From Terrimonas sp937888905 (lineage in GTDB: Bacteria; Bacteroidota; Bacteroidia; Chitinophagales; Chitinophagaceae): 64,000 bases of DNA. The translations under genes and the position numbers were made by a program. Positions 14,126 through 22,844 of the stretch are shown here, piece after piece. Every line of letters begins with the position of its first letter. The stretch's first letter is position 1. The notes below the pieces were generated by a model, which did no database searches, was not told the origin of the DNA, and was given only the letters and a program-made list of their open reading frames with translations. The DNA lies in assembly GCA_937888905.1 (NCBI GenBank), contig CALATA010000010.1, positions 173,084-237,083 on the forward strand, given 5' to 3'.

Positions 14126-16669
14126 ATGCCGTTTTCTTCATCACCCCCTTCTGTCGAACTATTCTGGAGTCTCCACACCGATGAAGTGTTGCAGCAATTA
14201 GCCTCCGGCAAAGCAGGCTTGTCAGCAGAGCAGGCAGCCACGCGGCTGAAAGATTACGGATCGAATACGTTAAAAGCCCGTTCGCATCCATCTTCCCTGA
14301 TCCTTTTCATAAACCAGTTTCGCAGCCCGCTCACATTATTACTGATCGTTGCCGCTTTAATTTCTATTGCACTGGCCGATTTCACTGATGCGGTCATTAT
14401 CTTATTTATTACCCTCGTAAGCAGTGTACTGGGGTTCTGGCAGGAAAAAGGCGCGGCCAATGCTGTTGCCGGATTGTTGAAGATGGTTCAGATCAAATGC
14501 TGTATCATACGAGATAATAAAGAAACCGAATTGCCGGTGGAACAGGTGGTGCCCGGTGATGTAATTGTTTTGAACGCAGGAGATGTGATTCCGGGAGACA
14601 GTTTATTGCTCGAGTCAAAGGAGCTGTTTATTGATGAGGCGGCGTTTACCGGCGAGACCTTCCCGGTAGAAAAGAACAGCGGGGTAGTGGCGGCCGATGC
14701 ACAACTCGCTGCCAGGAGTAATGCGCTTTTTATGGGCTCACATGTTATCAGCGGCACGGCAAAAGCTTTGGTAGTCACAACGGGCAAACAAACAGAATTA
14801 GGAAAAATATCTGCCAGGTTAAGAACCAGCATACCGGAAACTGAGTTTGAAAAAGGGATACGGCATTTTGGTTACATGCTGATGCAGATTACCCTGATAC
14901 TGGTGATCATTATTTTCGGTATTAATATTCTGCTGCACCGGCCGGCGCTCGACTCGATCCTGTTTTCGCTGGCATTGGCTGTCGGGCTTACCCCACAATT
15001 GCTTCCGGCTATCATCAGTATCAATCTATCTATTGGCGCAAAGGCCATGGCCAAAAATCAGGTGATTGTCAAGCGGCTTTCCTCCATCGAGAATTTCGGA
15101 AGCATGAATATTCTTTGTTCCGATAAAACAGGCACCATCACTGCCGGAAAAGTTACGCTGAAGGATACGTTGGATACAGAAGGAAATCATTCAGAAAAAA
15201 TATTGCATTACGCCTGGTTGAATGCATCTTTTCAAAAGGGCTTTAAAAACCCCATTGACGAAGCGATAAGTGCCAGTTATGCCGGTGATAAAGCCGGATT
15301 TACTATTCAGGCAGAAGTGCCGTATGATTTTATCCGCAAAAGGCTTACCGTACAGGTAAGGAGTGGTCAACAAAACCTGGCTATCACTAAGGGTGCGCTG
15401 AACGCTGTCATTAAAGTCTGCGATCGCGCGGAAACAGGCACCGGCCAGTTGATTCCGCTGGCTGATAAACTCGCTTCGATCAACGGACAGTATGAAAAAC
15501 TGAGTGCCGAAGGTTACCGGGTACTTGGCGTAGCTTATAAAAATAGCAGCCAGGCAACAGATTTTACCAGGAATGATGAATGCGATATGATATTTCTTGG
15601 CTTTATCGCTTTGTTTGATCCGCCAAAGCCGGAAGTAAGACAAACGATACTTGATCTGCGAAACCTGGGTGTGCAACTCAAATTGATTACAGGGGATAAT
15701 GAGCTGGTGGCACATAGTCTCGCTAAGCAAATCGGTATGGAAGAACCGGTTATACTGACGGGAAAACAGTTAAGAGAAATGAGTGAGAGTGCTTTATTCC
15801 AGCAGGCGGCGCATACCGATATTTTTGCTGAGGTAGAACCTAATCAGAAAGAACGGATCATTTTATCCTTAAAAAAATCCGGCAACGTAGTAGGATTTAT
15901 GGGGGATGGAATAAATGATGCACCGGCACTCCATGCTGCAGATGTGGGCATTTCCGTTGATACGGCGGTGGACGTTGCCAAAGAGGCCGCCGACATCGTA
16001 TTGCTGAAAAATGGACTGGATGTATTGGTGACGGGCATCGTAGCGGGGCGCAAGACATTTACCAACACGATGAAGTATATTTTTATGGCAACCAGCGCCA
16101 ATTTCGGCAACATGTTCAGCATGGCAGGCGCATCCCTGTTTCTGCCCTTTCTTCCTTTGTTGCCCAAACAGATATTGCTTACCAATTTGCTGACTGATTT
16201 TCCGGAAATGACGATCGCTACAGATAGCGTGGATGCTGTTTCCGTTGATAAACCTCGTAAATGGGATATTAAATTTATCCAGCGGTTCATGATCGTATTT
16301 GGCATGATCAGTTCAGTATTTGATTTCCTGACATTCGGTGTGTTGTTGCATTTTTTAAAAGCTGATGAAAAGGTTTTTCAGACGGGTTGGTTTACCGAGT
16401 CGGTGATTTCCGCTACGCTGATCGTTTTGGTGGTACGTACCCGGTTGGCCTTTTTCAAAAGTTTGCCGGGCCGGTTGTTGAGTATTGCCACCGGCGCAGT
16501 TATCCTCGCCGTTCTTCTCCTTCCATTTACGCCCTTTGCAGCACTGCTCGGTTTTACGCGATTGCCGGCTATTTTTTATGGCTGGATGCTGTTGCTCATC
16601 ACGGGATATATCTTAATGGCCGAAGTAGCCAAGAAATGGTTTTACAGGAGGGTAGATCGTGTGGGCTGA
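14126..16669 (+). CDS. mgtA: Mg2+-transporting P-type ATPase (MgtA/MgtB type)
   Basis: This is an 847-residue P3B-type ATPase. It has an N-terminal cation-ATPase domain, actuator motif TGETFPVEK, membrane segment with GLTPQLLPAIISINLSIGAKAMA (the type IIIB version of the PEGL region), phosphorylation site CSDKTGTIT with Asp333, KGALNAV nucleotide-binding loop, GDGINDAPAL hinge, and a C-terminal group of transmembrane helices (about 640-840). It imports Mg2+ across the inner membrane. No Mg2+-sensing leader resembling known M-boxes was seen in the upstream DNA, which instead holds gene remnants. No operon partner. Confidence 0.9.
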   Translation: MPFSSSPPSVELFWSLHTDEVLQQLASGKAGLSAEQAATRLKDYGSNTLKARSHPSSLILFINQFRSPLTLLLIVAALISIALADFTDAVIILFITLVSSVLGFWQEKGAANAVAGLLKMVQIKCCIIRDNKETELPVEQVVPGDVIVLNAGDVIPGDSLLLESKELFIDEAAFTGETFPVEKNSGVVAADAQLAARSNALFMGSHVISGTAKALVVTTGKQTELGKISARLRTSIPETEFEKGIRHFGYMLMQITLILVIIIFGINILLHRPALDSILFSLALAVGLTPQLLPAIISINLSIGAKAMAKNQVIVKRLSSIENFGSMNILCSDKTGTITAGKVTLKDTLDTEGNHSEKILHYAWLNASFQKGFKNPIDEAISASYAGDKAGFTIQAEVPYDFIRKRLTVQVRSGQQNLAITKGALNAVIKVCDRAETGTGQLIPLADKLASINGQYEKLSAEGYRVLGVAYKNSSQATDFTRNDECDMIFLGFIALFDPPKPEVRQTILDLRNLGVQLKLITGDNELVAHSLAKQIGMEEPVILTGKQLREMSESALFQQAAHTDIFAEVEPNQKERIILSLKKSGNVVGFMGDGINDAPALHAADVGISVDTAVDVAKEAADIVLLKNGLDVLVTGIVAGRKTFTNTMKYIFMATSANFGNMFSMAGASLFLPFLPLLPKQILLTNLLTDFPEMTIATDSVDAVSVDKPRKWDIKFIQRFMIVFGMISSVFDFLTFGVLLHFLKADEKVFQTGWFTESVISATLIVLVVRTRLAFFKSLPGRLLSIATGAVILAVLLLPFTPFAALLGFTRLPAIFYGWMLLLITGYILMAEVAKKWFYRRVDRVG

Positions 16670-16880
16670 GGTTGTGTTGGTATGGTGAAATAAGAAAAAC
16701 AATATCTCCTGATTCCGTGGAATGATATGCCGTGGACTGGCGGTTGCACTGTCATACCCGGGCCTCAAGGCTTTGGGTGATGATCGCTTGTGTTATGGTC
16801 TGGTTATTACTGAGTGTTCGACTTTCAAAATGTCATATTATCTTTTTGATTCACATTTTTTCGGGTAATAGAATTTCTGT

Positions 16881-16888
16881 TATGTTTG
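16881..16888 (+). promoter_or_regulatory. -7 promoter element for the secreted-protein gene
   Basis: TATGTTTG matches the Bacteroidota -7 box TAnnTTTG, 58 nt before the start codon. A TTTG at the expected -33 distance is missing (TTTT/TTTC there), so this is a partial match. The rest of the 276-bp gap after mgtA shows nothing recognisable. Confidence 0.45.
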
Positions 16889-16945
16889 CGCGCAAATTGC
16901 TCGCCATCATAGCTCAATTTTAACCACCTAAAAATCAAAACAACA

Positions 16946-17977
16946 ATGAGAATTGTTATGTTGTCGGCCATGTTGCTGGCATCCGTCATCGGAAATGCAC
17001 AAGGTCTTCTTTCCAAAGTCAAAGACAAAAAGAACTCAAAACTCGAACTTTTTGAAGAAGAGAACCTTAGTACGGACCAGTATAAAAAATATGTAGGCAA
17101 AGTTGTTTTTGCCAATACCGAAATTGAACGCGCAGACCCGGAATCCAAATATATTACCAGCTATACATTGGGTGATAAGCTATTCTTCAGAGGAAATTAC
17201 CTGCATTCTGTTTCCAATACTATATTGCTCGAATTGGAAGAAAACGGGAAACCCGTCAAGGAGATCAACAAAATGAAACAAAGCGGTTTCGACGCGCAGA
17301 CCCGCCTGATCACTTACCTGTATTTCGATGATGTGTTTATTTCAAGTGTAGGCCGCGACAGCCGCCTTGATGGAGATCTCGCAACCCAGAAAATACAATC
17401 TATACGCGGAATGCTGAATGACGGCACGGAAAAACTGTGGGTAGATGAACTTCTATACCAGGCCCTTCTCAGCCACCAGGAATTGCTGACGCCGGGCAAA
17501 CATAAACTCCGCCTGTTGCAGGCTCCGATCAAAACCTTCGGTTTAGGCGACGATGTAAAATTCAAACCAATGGCGGAAGGAGAAATTGAAGTAATCGTTC
17601 CCAAAGAACTCAAAGTAAGTGAGAGCGATTGTTTCCCCAAAAAGAAGCTGACCGATCCTAAATTGGAAGCAGAGGTATTGAAAGCCGTGAAAAATTACTT
17701 CAAGGATGGCGCTCCGTCAGCATTCAAAACCATCCTTACAGATTCCGATGTTACTATTGTGCGGGACGAGTATGGCAACATCGTCCGGAAGTCGTTTGTC
17801 GCCGCAATTGTTTTCAAAACTGAAAAGGAAGTGTGGTACGATTACTACATTTTCGATAAAATGTGGGATGGACAAACCTACCTGCCGGCGCAGATATCAA
17901 AAGGTATTTCGTTGAATGGCCGTACGGCTCCCGACGGTAAAAAAGTAAACGCAGCCTGTCTCAAATTTTTGAAGTAA
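16946..17977 (+). CDS. Secreted protein of unknown function
   Basis: This 343-residue protein has a clear N-terminal signal peptide (MLSAMLLASVIGNAQG, cleavage near residue 19). The mature part begins with a basic stretch (SKVKDKKNSK) and contains the KYVGKVVFANTEIERADPESKYITSYTLGDKLFFRGNYLHSV region, which gives a beta-rich look, and a conserved single Cys pair (SDCFPKK, AACLKF). I do not recognise a named domain. It is a free-standing gene bounded by a good terminator. Likely periplasmic. Confidence 0.75.
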   Translation: MRIVMLSAMLLASVIGNAQGLLSKVKDKKNSKLELFEEENLSTDQYKKYVGKVVFANTEIERADPESKYITSYTLGDKLFFRGNYLHSVSNTILLELEENGKPVKEINKMKQSGFDAQTRLITYLYFDDVFISSVGRDSRLDGDLATQKIQSIRGMLNDGTEKLWVDELLYQALLSHQELLTPGKHKLRLLQAPIKTFGLGDDVKFKPMAEGEIEVIVPKELKVSESDCFPKKKLTDPKLEAEVLKAVKNYFKDGAPSAFKTILTDSDVTIVRDEYGNIVRKSFVAAIVFKTEKEVWYDYYIFDKMWDGQTYLPAQISKGISLNGRTAPDGKKVNAACLKFLK

Positions 17978-17998
17978 GCACAAAATTGTTTCCTGTTC

Positions 17999-18029
17999 AA
18001 AGACGCCCTTTACGGGGCGTCTTTTTTTT
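17999..18029 (+). terminator. Terminator after the secreted-protein gene
   Basis: Stem AAAGACGCCC / GGGCGTCTTT with a short TTTACG loop, followed by further T residues. Confidence 0.9.
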
Positions 18030-18204
18030 GTAAAATGAACAGTAAGGGCGGACGAAGAAAAATTACCTGTCAACAGTTTAATGGGATAAATTACCAGCCG
18101 GCGTCCGGTCCTGCAAATGTTTTTCGTGCTATTTTTTGTGTCGTTTGTAGATAGACCGGCGGCGAAATACTCCGGCTGATTAACTTTAGATAATAAATGC
18201 AATC

Positions 18205-18819
18205 ATGGAAAAGATACTGTTCGACTACATCGAGAAATATATAGCACTTTCTGAAGAGGAAAAGCAAGCTATAATTGACCTCAGCGTTTTTAAAACGTTT
18301 GAACAAGATGCTATTTTACTCAGAGAAGGGCAGGTGTCAAACGAAGGTTTCTTTGTGGTCAAAGGATGTATCCGTTGCTATTACATGATCGATGGAGAAG
18401 AAAAAACAACCGCCTTTTACACCGAGGGAGAGATCTTTGCGCCTCTTTGCAGCATCACGGGACAGCCATCGGAGTATTTTGTTGCCTGTGTGGAAGAGAC
18501 TATCCTGGCCGTATCCACTCCGGAAATAGAGCAGATCTCTTTTGAAAAATTTCCGCGGTTCGAGTCGTTGTGCCGCATGATATCGGAGGAAAAAGTGGCC
18601 AGGAACCAGGCGACCTTTGATGAATTCAAAACATCTTCACCTGAACAACGGTATCTTACATTGCTTGAAACACGCTATGATCTGGTACAGCGGGTTCCAC
18701 AATATCAATTGGCCAGTTTCCTGGGCATTACACCGCAATCCCTCAGCCGCATGCGCGGACGATTGCAAAAAAGATCCGAGGACGGACCTGAAGCGAATAA
18801 GTTGTATGCGGCCCTCTGA
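18205..18819 (+). CDS. Crp/Fnr family transcriptional regulator
   Basis: This 204-residue protein has a cyclic-nucleotide-binding-type beta barrel (about residues 20-130; LREGQVSNEGFFVVKGCIRCYYMIDGEEKTTAFYTEGEIFAP) and a C-terminal helix-turn-helix (QYLTL...PQYQLASFLGITPQSLSRMRGRL). The effector pocket does not show the exact cAMP-contact set, and there is no Cys cluster for an Fnr iron-sulfur centre. This is the typical Bacteroidota group, often near stress or metabolite genes. It stands alone; targets are unknown. The FNR-like sites of the 27-37 kb island could be read by this protein or by the one at 60.3 kb. Confidence 0.9.
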   Translation: MEKILFDYIEKYIALSEEEKQAIIDLSVFKTFEQDAILLREGQVSNEGFFVVKGCIRCYYMIDGEEKTTAFYTEGEIFAPLCSITGQPSEYFVACVEETILAVSTPEIEQISFEKFPRFESLCRMISEEKVARNQATFDEFKTSSPEQRYLTLLETRYDLVQRVPQYQLASFLGITPQSLSRMRGRLQKRSEDGPEANKLYAAL

Positions 18820-18894
18820 ACCGGCAGGGCTGACGAAAATCAGTCCAACTAAGCGCAATAGTTTTTTTACATTTGCGGCAAAACGAAAAACAGC

Positions 18895-19233
18895 ATGTCC
18901 GAAACAACACCCTGCCCGCTTTGTAAATCAACCTATACTTACGCAATGGATAATCTGCTGATCTGTCCCGAATGCGGTCATGAATGGAATCCGGAAGAAG
19001 AAGCCCAGTCCGCCGATGCTTTTATCGTAAAGGACAGTAATGGTAATATCCTGAAAGACGGGGATAGCGTGGTGACGATAAAAACGCTGCCGGTGAAAGG
19101 ATCCGCACAAAGTATCAAGGCCGGTACGAAAGTGAGAAACATCCGGCTGGTGGACGGCGATCACAATATCGATTGCCGCATCGACGGGTTCGGAGCTATG
19201 GCCCTCAAATCCGAGTTTGTAAAGAAAGCATAA
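18895..19233 (+). CDS. yjdM: Zinc-ribbon protein YjdM (PhnA family)
   Basis: This 112-residue protein has an N-terminal zinc ribbon with two Cys pairs (CPLCKSTYTYAMDN, ICPECGHEW) and the C-terminal PhnA/YjdM domain (VKDSNGNILKDGDSVVTIKTLPVKG, a KOW-like beta barrel). The name PhnA reflects an old link to alkylphosphonate genes. The family is widely conserved but its role remains unclear. A TAnnTTTG -7 match (18868-18875) lies 20 nt before the start. Followed by a bidirectional terminator. Confidence 0.93.
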   Translation: MSETTPCPLCKSTYTYAMDNLLICPECGHEWNPEEEAQSADAFIVKDSNGNILKDGDSVVTIKTLPVKGSAQSIKAGTKVRNIRLVDGDHNIDCRIDGFGAMALKSEFVKKA

Positions 19234-19252
19234 ACATAATGCTGTTTAAAAT

Positions 19253-19279
19253 AAAAAAGGAGCCGCCGGCTCCTTTTTT
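19253..19279. terminator. Bidirectional terminator
   Basis: A 12-bp palindrome AAAAAAGGAGCC-GCC-GGCTCCTTTTTT gives T-runs on both strands. It serves yjdM and supports the existence of the small convergent gene that ends 8 nt later. Confidence 0.9.
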
Positions 19280-19286
19280 GATGATC

Positions 19287-19406
19287 TTACAGCACGATAT
19301 ACGGACTGTCAAATGGGTCATCGTCTTCGCGATGGTCACAGGAGAGTTTCCGGTAATATTTTTTCAATAAACGCCAGGGTTGTTGCAGTTTCTTTTTCAT
19401 CGTCAT
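19287..19406 (-). CDS. Very small basic/acidic protein (39 residues), unrecognised
   Basis: The frame encodes a 39-residue peptide starting MTMKKKLQQPWRLLKKYY and ending in HREDDDPFDSPYIVL, a strongly basic front and acidic back. A second ATG two codons in is an alternative start. Support: it fills an otherwise unexplained gap between a convergent gene with a two-way terminator at its 3' end and the next minus-strand gene, 28 nt behind that gene's stop. No known family comes to mind. Confidence 0.45.
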   Translation of the reverse strand: MTMKKKLQQPWRLLKKYYRKLSCDHREDDDPFDSPYIVL

Positions 19407-19434
19407 CGTTTTTTAGAAAAAGGAATGAGCAGAT

Positions 19435-19725
19435 TTAGCGGTAATTCATTCCGGCTCTTTTGAACGCTTCTTTCGTCAGGTATTTACAATTCCAGCTCAA
19501 CTGCTCCAATGTACAGTCTTTCAGTTTTATGTTAACCGGCAATCCATTGGATAGTTCCATGAACTCGAGTTGAAGAAGCCCCGGGGAATCGCTTTCAGCC
19601 GCACCTTGCAGGGCGTTGAAAATGCTGAGTGCATACTTTTGGTCCCCGCCCAACGTAAAGCGGGCAAAACTCTGGGGACCCTCGGGTGTGAGAAGCGTCA
19701 GGGATATAAAAAATTCCGTACTCAT
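19435..19725 (-). CDS. Conserved-looking small protein of unknown function
   Basis: This 96-residue soluble protein begins MSTEFFISLTLLTPEGPQSFARFTLGGDQKYALSIFNALQG and contains LQLEFMELSNGLPVNIKLKDCTLEQLSWNCKYLTKEAFK. Alternating beta strands and two helices suggest a compact alpha/beta fold. I recall no named domain. It is preceded by a terminator and followed by the 39-residue frame on the same strand. Confidence 0.65.
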   Translation of the reverse strand: MSTEFFISLTLLTPEGPQSFARFTLGGDQKYALSIFNALQGAAESDSPGLLQLEFMELSNGLPVNIKLKDCTLEQLSWNCKYLTKEAFKRAGMNYR

Positions 19726-19785
19726 AACCGCATTTTATCTTCCGTTTAAATCCTATCAGATACAATGCCAGCAATGGATTTGAAT

Positions 19786-19816
19786 AAAAAAATGACAGTG
19801 GCTACTGTCATTTTTT
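19786..19816. terminator. Bidirectional terminator downstream of the FabF-like gene
   Basis: AATGACAGT / ACTGTCATT stem around a GGCT loop, extended by an A-run and a T-run. It separates the FabF-like gene from the downstream small gene on the minus strand. Confidence 0.88.
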
Positions 19817-19845
19817 CAATGGGAGTGTCTGGTTTTCAGTTGCGT

Positions 19846-21087
19846 CTATGCAAACTTCCTGATGATGGTGGTGGCCGTGTGTCCGCCGAAACCAAAGGTA
19901 TTACTCATGGCAAAGTTCACCGTTCTTGGCTGTGCCTTGCCGAGGGTAAGATTGAAAGCATCTTTATACCCCGGATCGATATCGGTTGAATTGATGGTAG
20001 GCGGTACGATGTTTTCCTGTACGGCCATGACGCAGGCAATGGCTTCCACCGCGCCCGCCGCACCCAGTAAATGGCCGGTGATGGATTTGGTGGCGCTGAT
20101 GTTGAGGTTGGGATGTGTACCAAAAACTCTTTCGATAGCCCTCAGTTCACTGCTATCACCGAGCATGGTAGAGGTGGCGTGTGTATTGATGTAGTCGATA
20201 TCGGAAGGGCTGATTTCAGCTTCCTCCAGGGCGGCCAGCATGCCAAGATAAGCGCCTTCGCCATCGGGGTGCGTGCCGGTAAGATGATACGCATCTGCCG
20301 CCATGCCACCGCCCACGATTTCCGCGAGGATGGGCGCATTGCGTTTAACGGCATGCTCATAACTCTCGAGGATAATAGCGCCGGCACCTTCACCCATTAC
20401 AAAACCATCGCGGGTTACATCAAAAGGCCTGGAAGCCGTTGCCGGACTATCATTGCGCGTGGATAAAGCTTTGGATGCATTGAAACCCCCGACGCTGCTT
20501 TCGGTGATCGGCGCTTCCGAACCGCCGGTAACGATCATATCGGCCTTGTTCCAGCGGATATAATTAAAGGCATCGATCAGGGCCGTGTTGGAGGTAGCAC
20601 AGGCTGACACGGTCGCAAAATTGACGCCTCTCAAACCATATTTTATGGAAATAACGCCGGAAGCGATATCCACGATCATCTTGGGAATAAAGAAAGGATT
20701 AAAGCGCGGTGTGCCGTCGCCTTTTACATATTCTTTTACCTGTTCCTCAAAAGTGCCGATACCGCCGTTGCCGGATCCCCAGATCACGCCGATGCGGTTC
20801 CGGTTCAGCGTTTCAAAATCAATAGCGGCGTTCTTAACGGCTTCGGCTACGGCAATAAGGGCGTACTGTGTGAAGAGATCGTAACGCCGGGCTTCTGATT
20901 TTTCGATATGATCGAGCGGGTTGAAATTTTTCAACTCGCAGGCAAACTTCGTTTTGAATTTAGCTGTATCGAACCTGGTGATGGGTGCGGCACCGCTGAC
21001 ACCGTTGACGAGCGAATGCCAGAAATCTTTTACGTTGTTGCCGATCGGCGTCAGCGCTCCGATACCGGTGATGACTACACGTTTCAT
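19846..21087 (-). CDS. Beta-ketoacyl-ACP synthase II-like enzyme (FabF family)
   Basis: This is a 413-residue condensing enzyme with the full Cys-His-His triad: Cys163 in TVSACATSN, His in NTHATST and His in KSITGHLLGAAG; it ends with SNTFGFGGH. FabF elongates acyl-ACP with malonyl-ACP in fatty acid synthesis. Because the gene is linked to an SDR reductase (4 bp apart) and a TetR regulator rather than to the fab genes, and both share the operator site, it may serve an inducible or modified acyl chain rather than housekeeping synthesis. A second, housekeeping FabF would be expected elsewhere in the genome. Confidence 0.9.
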   Translation of the reverse strand: MKRVVITGIGALTPIGNNVKDFWHSLVNGVSGAAPITRFDTAKFKTKFACELKNFNPLDHIEKSEARRYDLFTQYALIAVAEAVKNAAIDFETLNRNRIGVIWGSGNGGIGTFEEQVKEYVKGDGTPRFNPFFIPKMIVDIASGVISIKYGLRGVNFATVSACATSNTALIDAFNYIRWNKADMIVTGGSEAPITESSVGGFNASKALSTRNDSPATASRPFDVTRDGFVMGEGAGAIILESYEHAVKRNAPILAEIVGGGMAADAYHLTGTHPDGEGAYLGMLAALEEAEISPSDIDYINTHATSTMLGDSSELRAIERVFGTHPNLNISATKSITGHLLGAAGAVEAIACVMAVQENIVPPTINSTDIDPGYKDAFNLTLGKAQPRTVNFAMSNTFGFGGHTATTIIRKFA

Positions 21088-21090
21088 AAA

Positions 21091-21813
21091 TTAGTTTTTA
21101 AGTTTTGCCGAAGCCTCCTGGAATAACGAATAAACGGCTTTTGTCTGACCAACCGGGATATCAAATTGATCACTTGCTAAAGCTACTAATAAATCGGCGG
21201 CGACTTCCTGCGGAGGGATGCCGTTTTCTCCACCGATTGGCGCTGAAAAATCTGTGTTAACCAATGGAGGCATCAATTCAAAAACACGCACATTGGTGTC
21301 TGACAGTGATTGGCGCAACGATTGGGTGTAAAAATGCAAGGCGGCTTTGCTGGCTGCATAGGTTGGCAATCCGGACGAAGGGATCATACTCAGGATGGAA
21401 GTGACGTTGACAAGAGCTGATTGGGGTTTCTGCTTTAAGGCAGGCAGGAGCAATTGGGTGAAATGAATGATGGCGGTATAATTGGTATTGATTTCCCTGG
21501 CGGCATATTCGTAATCGTTGGCTGTCTGGCCAGGGGAATAGGGAAAAGCTTCACCGGCATTGTTGATGAGGATATTCAGATCGGGGTGATCTTGTTTTAA
21601 TGTGGTTGCTATTCTGATGCGATCGTTTTCGATGGAAAGGTCGCCCTGGATGGCAACGGCGTTTGTCAACTGTGTCAAAGCGTTATCGAGCCGTTGCTGG
21701 TTGCGGCCGTTGATAATGACTTTATTACCCTGGGCTGAAAGCAATTTGGCGATGGCGAGGCCGATGCCGGCGGAGCCGCCGGAAATAAAAATGGTGTTTG
21801 CGGAAGTGTTCAT
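21091..21813 (-). CDS. SDR family NAD(P)-dependent oxidoreductase (DltE-like)
   Basis: This 240-residue short-chain dehydrogenase has a glycine-rich cofactor loop GGSAGIGLAIA (residues 12-22), NNAGEAFPYS, catalytic Ser in NVTSILSMIPSS and YxxxK in YAASKAAL. The overall look resembles DltE/YdfG-type enzymes. It lies 3 nt upstream of the FabF-like gene and directly behind a perfect palindrome that is near-identical to the one upstream of the tetR gene. Possibly a ketoacyl reductase partner of that FabF. Confidence 0.9.
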   Translation of the reverse strand: MNTSANTIFISGGSAGIGLAIAKLLSAQGNKVIINGRNQQRLDNALTQLTNAVAIQGDLSIENDRIRIATTLKQDHPDLNILINNAGEAFPYSPGQTANDYEYAAREINTNYTAIIHFTQLLLPALKQKPQSALVNVTSILSMIPSSGLPTYAASKAALHFYTQSLRQSLSDTNVRVFELMPPLVNTDFSAPIGGENGIPPQEVAADLLVALASDQFDIPVGQTKAVYSLFQEASAKLKN

Positions 21814-21840
21814 GACTATATAATATTTAATGTTTATAAA

Positions 21841-21858
21841 ATATACCGATCGGTATAT
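21841..21858. promoter_or_regulatory. TetR operator in front of SDR-FabF
   Basis: ATATACCGATCGGTATAT is a perfect 18-bp palindrome 27 bp upstream of the SDR start and just after the tetR stop. The same core recurs before tetR (22496-22511). Confidence 0.82.
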
Positions 21859-21876
21859 AATTGGTTAAAAAAAAGG

Positions 21877-22470
21877 TTATGTGGATAATTCTTCTTCGAT
21901 CATGCGGCTGATTCTTGTTGCGGCGGTTTTCAGGTATTTGGGATCGTTCATGATCTTGGCCAAAAGGATATTGCCTTCCAGGATGCTGAACAGGAGGGCG
22001 GCATACTCAGCGGAATGAACGTTTTTTTTAAACTCGCCGTTGGCCTGTCCTTTTTCAATCAACTGCTGGATCTTTTTTATAAAACGTTTCATGCTCGACC
22101 GTACGGCGTCGCGCATAAAATGGAGATGATCGTCGGCTTCGACGGCGGCGTTCATCATGGGGCAGCCGCCTTTTTTAAAAACCGTTGGCCAGTTTTTGGC
22201 GTAAAAGCCGGTGCAGGCGAGCAACGCATCTTTGGCGGTGTCCGTGGAGGCGATGGCTTCGTCGATGGTAGTACGAAGGAGGGCGCAATTATACTCGTAA
22301 GCGGCAATAACGAGTTCGTTCTTATCGGCAAAATTGCCGTAGATAGCGCCTTTTGTTAGGCCGGTCGCTTCTTGTATATCGGACAGCGAGGTGTTGTCGT
22401 ACCCTTTAATATTGAAAAGGGGCGATGCTTTTTCGATAATGAATTGCCTGGTTTGTGCTGCTTTTGACAT
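21877..22470 (-). CDS. TetR/AcrR family transcriptional regulator
   Basis: This 197-residue regulator has the TetR N-terminal helix-turn-helix (GYDNTSLSDIQEATGLTKGAIYGNFADKNELV, about residues 19-50) and an all-helical ligand domain of the type found in regulators of reductases and multidrug genes (MMNAAVEADD, LLFSILEGNILLAKI). It sits upstream of SDR-FabF on the same strand, with matching palindromic operators both before its own gene and before SDR, so it probably represses itself and the two enzymes until a fatty or aldehyde-like ligand appears. The ligand is an inference. Confidence 0.93.
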   Translation of the reverse strand: MSKAAQTRQFIIEKASPLFNIKGYDNTSLSDIQEATGLTKGAIYGNFADKNELVIAAYEYNCALLRTTIDEAIASTDTAKDALLACTGFYAKNWPTVFKKGGCPMMNAAVEADDHLHFMRDAVRSSMKRFIKKIQQLIEKGQANGEFKKNVHSAEYAALLFSILEGNILLAKIMNDPKYLKTAATRISRMIEEELST

Positions 22471-22480
22471 GATTGGAGGA

Positions 22481-22488
22481 CAAAGATA
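22481..22488 (-). promoter_or_regulatory. -7 promoter element of tetR
   Basis: On the minus strand TATCTTTG matches TAnnTTTG exactly. The operator at 22496-22511 covers the spacer and -33 region, which explains autorepression. Confidence 0.65.
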
Positions 22489-22495
22489 GGTGAAA

Positions 22496-22511
22496 TATAC
22501 CGATTGGTATA
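22496..22511. promoter_or_regulatory. TetR operator in front of tetR
   Basis: TATACCGATTGGTATA differs from the upstream copy (TATACCGATCGGTATA) at one central base. It is 26 bp before the tetR start and directly upstream of the -7 element. Confidence 0.82.
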
Positions 22512-22553
22512 AAATCTATTTCTCAACTCTTTTACGGTCGTGTATACTGTGAA

Positions 22554-22815
22554 GGTCATTAGTGAATAGTGAATAGTGAATGGTCAATAAGTGAATCCGT
22601 CCCGACGCTTTTGCAGTTCGTGGAGACACGAACCACCGAGATGGGGAGATTTGGCTGTTTAGCCTTATGCCTTACATCTATAACTTAAAACTTAATACTT
22701 ATAACTTATAACGGCTGTTTTAACCTTAAGCCTTAAGCCTTAGTCCCTACACCTTACGCCTTACATCTTTTACCTAATACTTAAAACTTAATACTTATAA
22801 CTTATAACTCTCTCC
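22554..22815. repeat. Degenerate heptamer tandem repeats with a hairpin
   Basis: The 374-bp gap between tetR and alkD holds no gene. It contains runs with a 7-nt period: GTGAATA units at the left, then GCCTTAA, ACTTAAA, ACTTAAT and ACTTATA units, twice over, on the right. A hairpin GTTCGTG-GAGA-CACGAAC lies between them (22616-22633). See the same class at 34.5, 37.7, 52.4 and 63.9 kb. Confidence 0.75.
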
Positions 22816-22844
22816 CTCGCTATCTTTGGCCCAAACCAACACGC

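Noticed and set aside
13998..14291. 97-codon minus-strand frame over the start of mgtA
   Set aside because: Overlaps the N-terminus of the P-type ATPase and has no coding features.
16732..16923. 63-codon plus-strand frame in the gap after mgtA
   Set aside because: No family, no start signal, and it runs over the -7 element of the next gene.
22554..22815. CRISPR array
   Set aside because: The repeats are 7-nt units without spacers, and no cas genes are nearby.
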